Made by a program: the position numbers and the translations under genes | Source: Neckera pumila | Lineage: Eukaryota > Streptophyta > Bryopsida > Hypnales > Neckeraceae | Length of the DNA stretch: 64,000 bases | Direction: 5' to 3' | Assembly (NCBI GenBank): GCA_963969595.1 | Contig: OZ018409.1 | Location: 39,631,282-39,695,281, forward strand | Part shown: in pieces, positions 59,206 through 64,000 of the stretch | Layout of the letters: the number at the start of each line of letters is the position of its first letter | How positions within the stretch are numbered: the first letter of the stretch is position 1 | Notes under the pieces: model-generated | Database searches by the model: none | What the model was told of the DNA's origin: nothing | The model's input: only the letters and a program-made list of their open reading frames with translations

Positions 59206-61685
59206 GGGTGATTCGAAATGCAGAACGAAATTATAATAATCTGATGTCATGCAAGTGATCGATGATCTTTGGTTGGATCGGAAGCCTCTTTTGATTTGGA
59301 CGAACTAATTAAGCTGGTGAAACGTTGACTGGTCTAGTGTGGTTTTCGACATTGCAACAATATTGGCATGTTCATACCTACAGTCAGCCAAATCACTCGG
59401 ATCCCGAGCTGGTTAGAAAGTGGTTGTGCACCTAACTCTTCCTCCCACCCCCATTGCATGGCGGCCCTGCTTGGTTCAATTCATGGAGGTGGGCGAGGTT
59501 ACTTAGTCTTCCATCTGGAAAGCTTCGCCTAATTTGATGTTGATGGTAATGCTCTGATTTTCAGGTTTCGGATATAACCCAAATGTCATTCGGTCATTTT
59601 TAGGGCTGCTCAAGCATAGTTCGTGGTCTTGAAGTTTTATAGTTGCTTCTTAACCGTGGTTTAGAGCACCCGCATTCGATCCTGGCGCAACCAATGTGGC
59701 CTCTGCAATTTCCGTGCTCTACCATGACTCCGGCAACGAAAACAAGCGCCACAGTCTCTCCAAAATCAAGTCCGGCCATTCAACAGTTGAGCTAGGGCCC
59801 TGACTCTGTAGATTCCAAAGACCAAAAACAAAAAGAAACTTACAGTTGCTCTTTGTTTCTCCCTCTATAAAGTCAAGCAGTAGCAGACAGTGCCAAATTA
59901 CTAATGAACAACTTTGGGTAAGGGGAGCGTCAATTTGAAAAAGCAATTGCAAGAGGCATCTACACAAAATCGTGAAATTAGGCTGCCCCACACTAATTTC
60001 TCGACAGTTCACACTATATGAATATTCATTCCTATTGTACAATGATGCATTCAATCCAGAGCCATGTGTATGGCATAGATTAGTGCACTAGTTCAAGGCC
60101 CAATTCAGAGAGTTGCTTGCACCTCCATGTAAACAAACATTGAGTCATGAGGTAATTAATCTGAGATAAAGGCAACCTAATTGATAAGGCAACCTAATTT
60201 CACTATTTTGTGTACAGCTTGTGACAGTGGGGGGTTTGTAGGAGCTAATTTGCCGGGACTCTTGACGGGCCCTCTGCAACCCTTGTTGCATATCATTTAT
60301 GATGTGCTAAGATGTGGGTGCTCTCATACCAAGACCAAAACTAATTCTTAAAGTAGTGTTTGATGAATAAATAAACTCCAGTTGGAAACTTGAATTGTTT
60401 GCAAAAAGTGGTTTTAGGCATCAACTAGAAATTGGTTTCTAAGCTTGTTTCCCTAAACATTTATCTTTTCAACTTGTTTGAGGTAGGATGATTGGAATTT
60501 CATGAGCTAAAGCAAATAAATATGTCCTTCTGCTATAGTCTCTTATATTGCTTTTCACCAAGCCAATACAAAATACCATTACACTTCTATCCTACATTCC
60601 AAGATGCCATTGAATTTGACTAATCCTTTGTAATAGTCATGCTATAAATAACTGCTTAGTGGCCACAATAGGGACTTGTGGGTGTAAAATCATCACAAAA
60701 AGTGACCAGTGTAAGGATTTGATGTTGTAACCCTTTTTATAAAAAAATTGTGATTTTTATTGGTGAGTAAGTTGACCATTTGGAACGCACTTTAATTGAA
60801 TTTCTTTGGATTTTAACTACAAATTATGAATTTTTTTTTCCTTTGGAAGTGGTTGGTTTTTATTAGGCAAGGAAGAAAAAAAGAATTACAAGCTACCCCG
60901 GATCCCAAATCTGGATGGAGAGGATAGCATTGGTGGTGAAGGTGGAAACAAGGTTGGATCCACTTAGGTTTGGTTGCATTACCTTCTCAATAATTCATTC
61001 TCAACTTTAATTACTCATTTGATTACTCCCAGCTTGAAATACCAAATATACTGATTGAATTTACTTCTAATCACATTTTAATTTCCTTCCATGCGTTTTA
61101 TTTTTTAGATTTAAAAGAAGATTCAATCAACTGGATGCAGCAAAGAGCATCATCGGAATTAGGCAAAATAATTAACCCAATTAATTAGGCTAATCCATTC
61201 CCCTAACCAGCATAAGGTAGACTCTGTTAGAGTGTCCCACACGACATCCAAATAAGTTAAGGCAAATCAATCCCCAGTCCAGAATCTTCCTCAAGATTTC
61301 GGTTGCTCTTCTGAGCCAATTGAACTGTACCATACTGTCCTTGAACTGAATTTAGGGCTCCCTTGTTTCCTTTGGATGGATGATATGCTGTCGACTGCCT
61401 GCCGGCCAATACCACTTTCATCCAGATCTCGTTGAGTCTCCTCAACTTGCCATGTTGCTGATTCGAAGCCCTAGTCAGAGGTACCTTCCATGTGAAGGTT
61501 AACCCTTTGGGCTGCCCTCTAGACAAGTGAATGTTGTTTAAGGGTTAAGTTGGTAAATACCTGAAGGGAAATCTATTAGCATTCTTTTGCATGCAAGCAT
61601 TCATCAAGTTGTGCAAAATAGTCATCATGTTCTGAAGAACAACGGAACGTCTCTTTTTAACTTCTTCTTTTCCTTGGGAAGGTTT
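59206..61685. other. Intergenic region upstream of the ABCG gene
   Basis: AT-rich. Minus-strand frames at 59719-60054 (111 codons) and 61257-61526 (89 codons) resemble nothing I know. No strong repeat seen. Confidence 0.55.
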
Positions 61686-62757
61686 AAGGTAGTTTGCTTT
61701 GAAAGCGACCATGTTCTAAATGCGACCCCCTGTCTAGCTAGGAACAAGTGACAGGTTGCTTGACATGTTTCTATCAAATGAAGGATGAGTTAGGTACGCT
61801 TAAATGGGCGCTTTAACCCCTAAAGGACCGATTGTCCCCTCGGGGGACAATTCGGGTCCGGGCAGGTTCCTACTGCCTCAGTTTTTAGTAATATTTTTTG
61901 GGATTTTGGGGGGTTGTGTATTTTGGCGAGAGCTTAGTGAATATATAATTTTTATTTTAATTGATGCCCGGGAGCAGAAGTTATGGCACAATAAGCAAAA
62001 TTGGAGTTTGGCGAGCAGCCCATAAAAATCACAAAAAGTCAAAATAATTTTTTTCAAATGTTTTCCTCAAAGATTATATTTTTGTCTACATGTGAAGCAT
62101 TGTTTCATTCAATTTGGACTAATAAGGAAAAAGTTATGGACAATCTTAGTTTTTCAGGCAATCTAAGCATCTTCTTGAAAAAATAACTTGTAGAATTCGT
62201 TTTTCAGTGCAATTTTTAGAATTTTTCAAAAAAAATTGTTAGAAAAGGTTAGATTTTCTTGCTAGAACAATCTCACCATTGGGATTATTGTGATTCAATT
62301 CCATCTAAAAGTTATTAACAATTTAGTTTTTTCTTCAATCTTGAACCCACCTCTACTTAATAATTTTTTTAAGAGTGAAAATTAAGTTCTTGTTATCCTA
62401 AATTTTTTTGGGAGATTCTTGACTCAACTACTTAACATAAATAAGTAGAAAATCAAAGTCCATAGTGCAAAAAATTTGAACTAAAAAGACTCAAAGCCAA
62501 AAAATCTAGTCAAGCAAGGTGCAAAAATACTTGTTTTCTTCACTTTAAATGCATATATCTTGCAATCTATGTGGTCAAAGTTTTTGAAATTTCTTCTACA
62601 TATTCATATACAAGTCAAGTATAAGATCTTACAATTGAATATGCAAGAAAAAATATTTTTTAAAGCTCTTTTCTCTTTGCAATAGAAATGATAGTTTTGA
62701 GTGGTTTTTGATAGGAAAATCACCTTGGTCCTTTAGGGGTTAAGAGCGGACTACCTT
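61686..62757. mobile_element. Nested TIR element with AACCCCTAAAGGACC inner ends
   Basis: Inner ends TTAACCCCTAAAGGACC (61813) and the inverse GGTCCTTTAGGGGTTAA (to 62743) are perfect over 17 bp and match the 35392-36157 palindrome. Outer ends AAGGTAGTTTGCTTTGAAAG (61686) and GAGCGGACTACCTT (to 62757) match MITE family 2. No transposase frame inside. Confidence 0.65.
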
Positions 62758-62760
62758 ATT

Positions 62761-63672
62761 AAGGTAGACCAGCCTAATTCCGTCTCCAACCCATTTCCAC
62801 CCCCCTGTTTTTGGCCCCATTTCCACCCATTCCACCATCCAAATCTGTCCAGAAGTGAGCCAATTCTATCTGGAAATCTGACAAAATCAGTGCATTTATG
62901 TCATTTAGGGTAATGTGGCAATAGCTGATTGGTGAATACCTAGATGCTTATAGGGACATAAGAAGGTGGTTATGGATTGTTATTAGGGCGTTTATGACCC
63001 TAGTCAGTCATGGGTGCTTTAGTAAAACACTTCCAAAATTCACAGAAATTACAATTTTGATCAGAAAATTATAATTTCACTTGGGTTTGATTCATGAAAC
63101 GTGCGCACACCTCTAAAAAATAATATGTCTCTCATGGAATCGGCCCCAAGATAGTCAAATTGCAAATCAGGGTGGTAATAGGTTGATCTACCTTACTGCA
63201 ATGTTATGAGTTTCAAGGCAACTCCAAAGTGGAGTGGTCTTGTATTATTATTTCCATCCTGTTGAAGCTCATGTCTGCATTTTATTACTTTGCAAGACAA
63301 CTGAACAATAATTCAGAGAGAGGTTCCAAGTGGTGTCAGGGTTGCACATGCCATCCATGGCCTTGACGCAATTCAAAGGCCGGGTCACTCACGCACTCAT
63401 CCAAGGCATATCTGTCTGTTTTCTGCACTGAAAATGACATAATATAATATAAGCCCCATTGATTATATCAACTGAGTGTGGTCATAAACCCTGCCCTTCA
63501 ACAAAACGGCCTTACAAATTGTACACACTGAATTATCGTCTGGAAAGGGCAAGGACGGACAGACAGCCGGGTCTCGCACCACATGAATCAAATCTTGGTT
63601 GGACAGCTTTACACTTGCCAAGGAACAAAAAAAAAATCGCAAAAAATTAAACCTAGTGTAAGCTGGTCTACC
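62761..63672. mobile_element. Possible element with GGTAGACCAGC ends
   Basis: AAGGTAGACCAGCCTA at 62761 is inverted at 63660-63672 (TAAGCTGGTCTACC). A second inverse, GGTTGATCTACCTTA, occurs at about 63181, so the true right end is uncertain. It abuts the previous element, separated by only a few bases. Confidence 0.4.
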
Positions 63673-64000
63673 ACTTGGGTTGGTCACCTTTGAAAGACGC
63701 ATACTTGTGCGTCCTGCCTCTAAACCTCAATTTGGTTTTTGCATGCATAGGCATTAGGGGAGATTTGAGGCATTAGGGGAGATTTGAGGCCTTCGGAAGT
63801 CTGCGAGTTACCATGTGTTCCCAGACTGCGGGAACGTAGGGAAGCAACTGGTTGATGTGGTTGAAATCGTACCACGTCATTTTCAAAAAAAAAAAAAAAA
63901 ATTGACCTAAAATGATATTTGGGTTTATTTTTTGTTTCTTTTGTGTGTTTTTTGAAAAAAAAAATTCTGACAGCCCGTACTGGCTAATTACAGATTCTGG
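63673..64000. other. Right edge, no gene seen
   Basis: Contains a short direct repeat (GCATTAGGGGAGATTTGAG twice, 63752-63788) and an A-run of about 17 near 63885. No coding sequence recognised. Confidence 0.6.

Noticed and set aside
59719..60054. 111-codon minus-strand frame upstream of the ABCG gene
   Set aside because: No similarity recognised, no supporting splice structure, and composition like surrounding intergenic DNA.

Overview
This is nuclear DNA of a land plant. Its genes are broken into many short exons with GT-AG introns (some only 23-39 nt exons), set in AT-rich intergenic DNA full of small inverted-repeat elements and one Ty3 chromovirus. The products are plant-type: a GH17 beta-1,3-glucanase with X8 domain and GPI signal, a half-size ABCG transporter, and an HMG-CoA lyase with the long plant N-terminus. 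A nuclear MltB-type lytic transglycosylase, a peptidoglycan enzyme, suggests a non-seed plant (bryophyte, lycophyte or fern), some of which keep plastid peptidoglycan. The species cannot be named from this window.

Layout. 151-3876 (-): SAMHD1-like HD-domain dNTP hydrolase, 3' part beyond the left edge. 3877-6397: shared upstream region with a PIF/Harbinger-type MITE. 6398-10580 (+): MltB-like lytic transglycosylase, nine exons. 11908-16186 (-): E2 subunit of the branched-chain 2-oxoacid dehydrogenase. 19575-22086 (-): 3-hydroxy-3-methylglutaryl-CoA lyase. 23406-25430: weak evidence for an unrecognised plus-strand transcript, with a 57-bp tandem repeat. 27458-33163 (-): decayed Ty3/gypsy chromovirus with both LTRs. 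33164-38774: gene-free, repeat-rich, with a 766-bp palindrome. 38775-43208 (+): GH17-X8 glucanase with a triplicated signal-peptide exon. 44849-45385 (-): CGR1/CCDC86-like rRNA-processing protein; its 5' end is copied at 46949-47328 inside a hairpin repeat. 49097-51844 (+): intronless ERMP1-like M28 metallopeptidase. 52344-58684 (-): ABCG transporter with two GC-AG introns. 58685-64000: gene-free, with TIR elements.

Functional links. The E2 subunit and HMG-CoA lyase both act in mitochondrial leucine breakdown and are neighbours on the same strand. MltB is the only visible link to peptidoglycan. The other genes look functionally unrelated.

Exon models were derived by hand from splice signals, reading phase and family similarity. 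Phases close exactly for the HMG-CoA lyase (446 aa), glucanase (519 aa) and ABCG (769 aa) models. They are less certain at the first E2 exon and at the fifth/sixth MltB exons. A recurring theme is local triplication of 57-210 bp segments in or next to genes.
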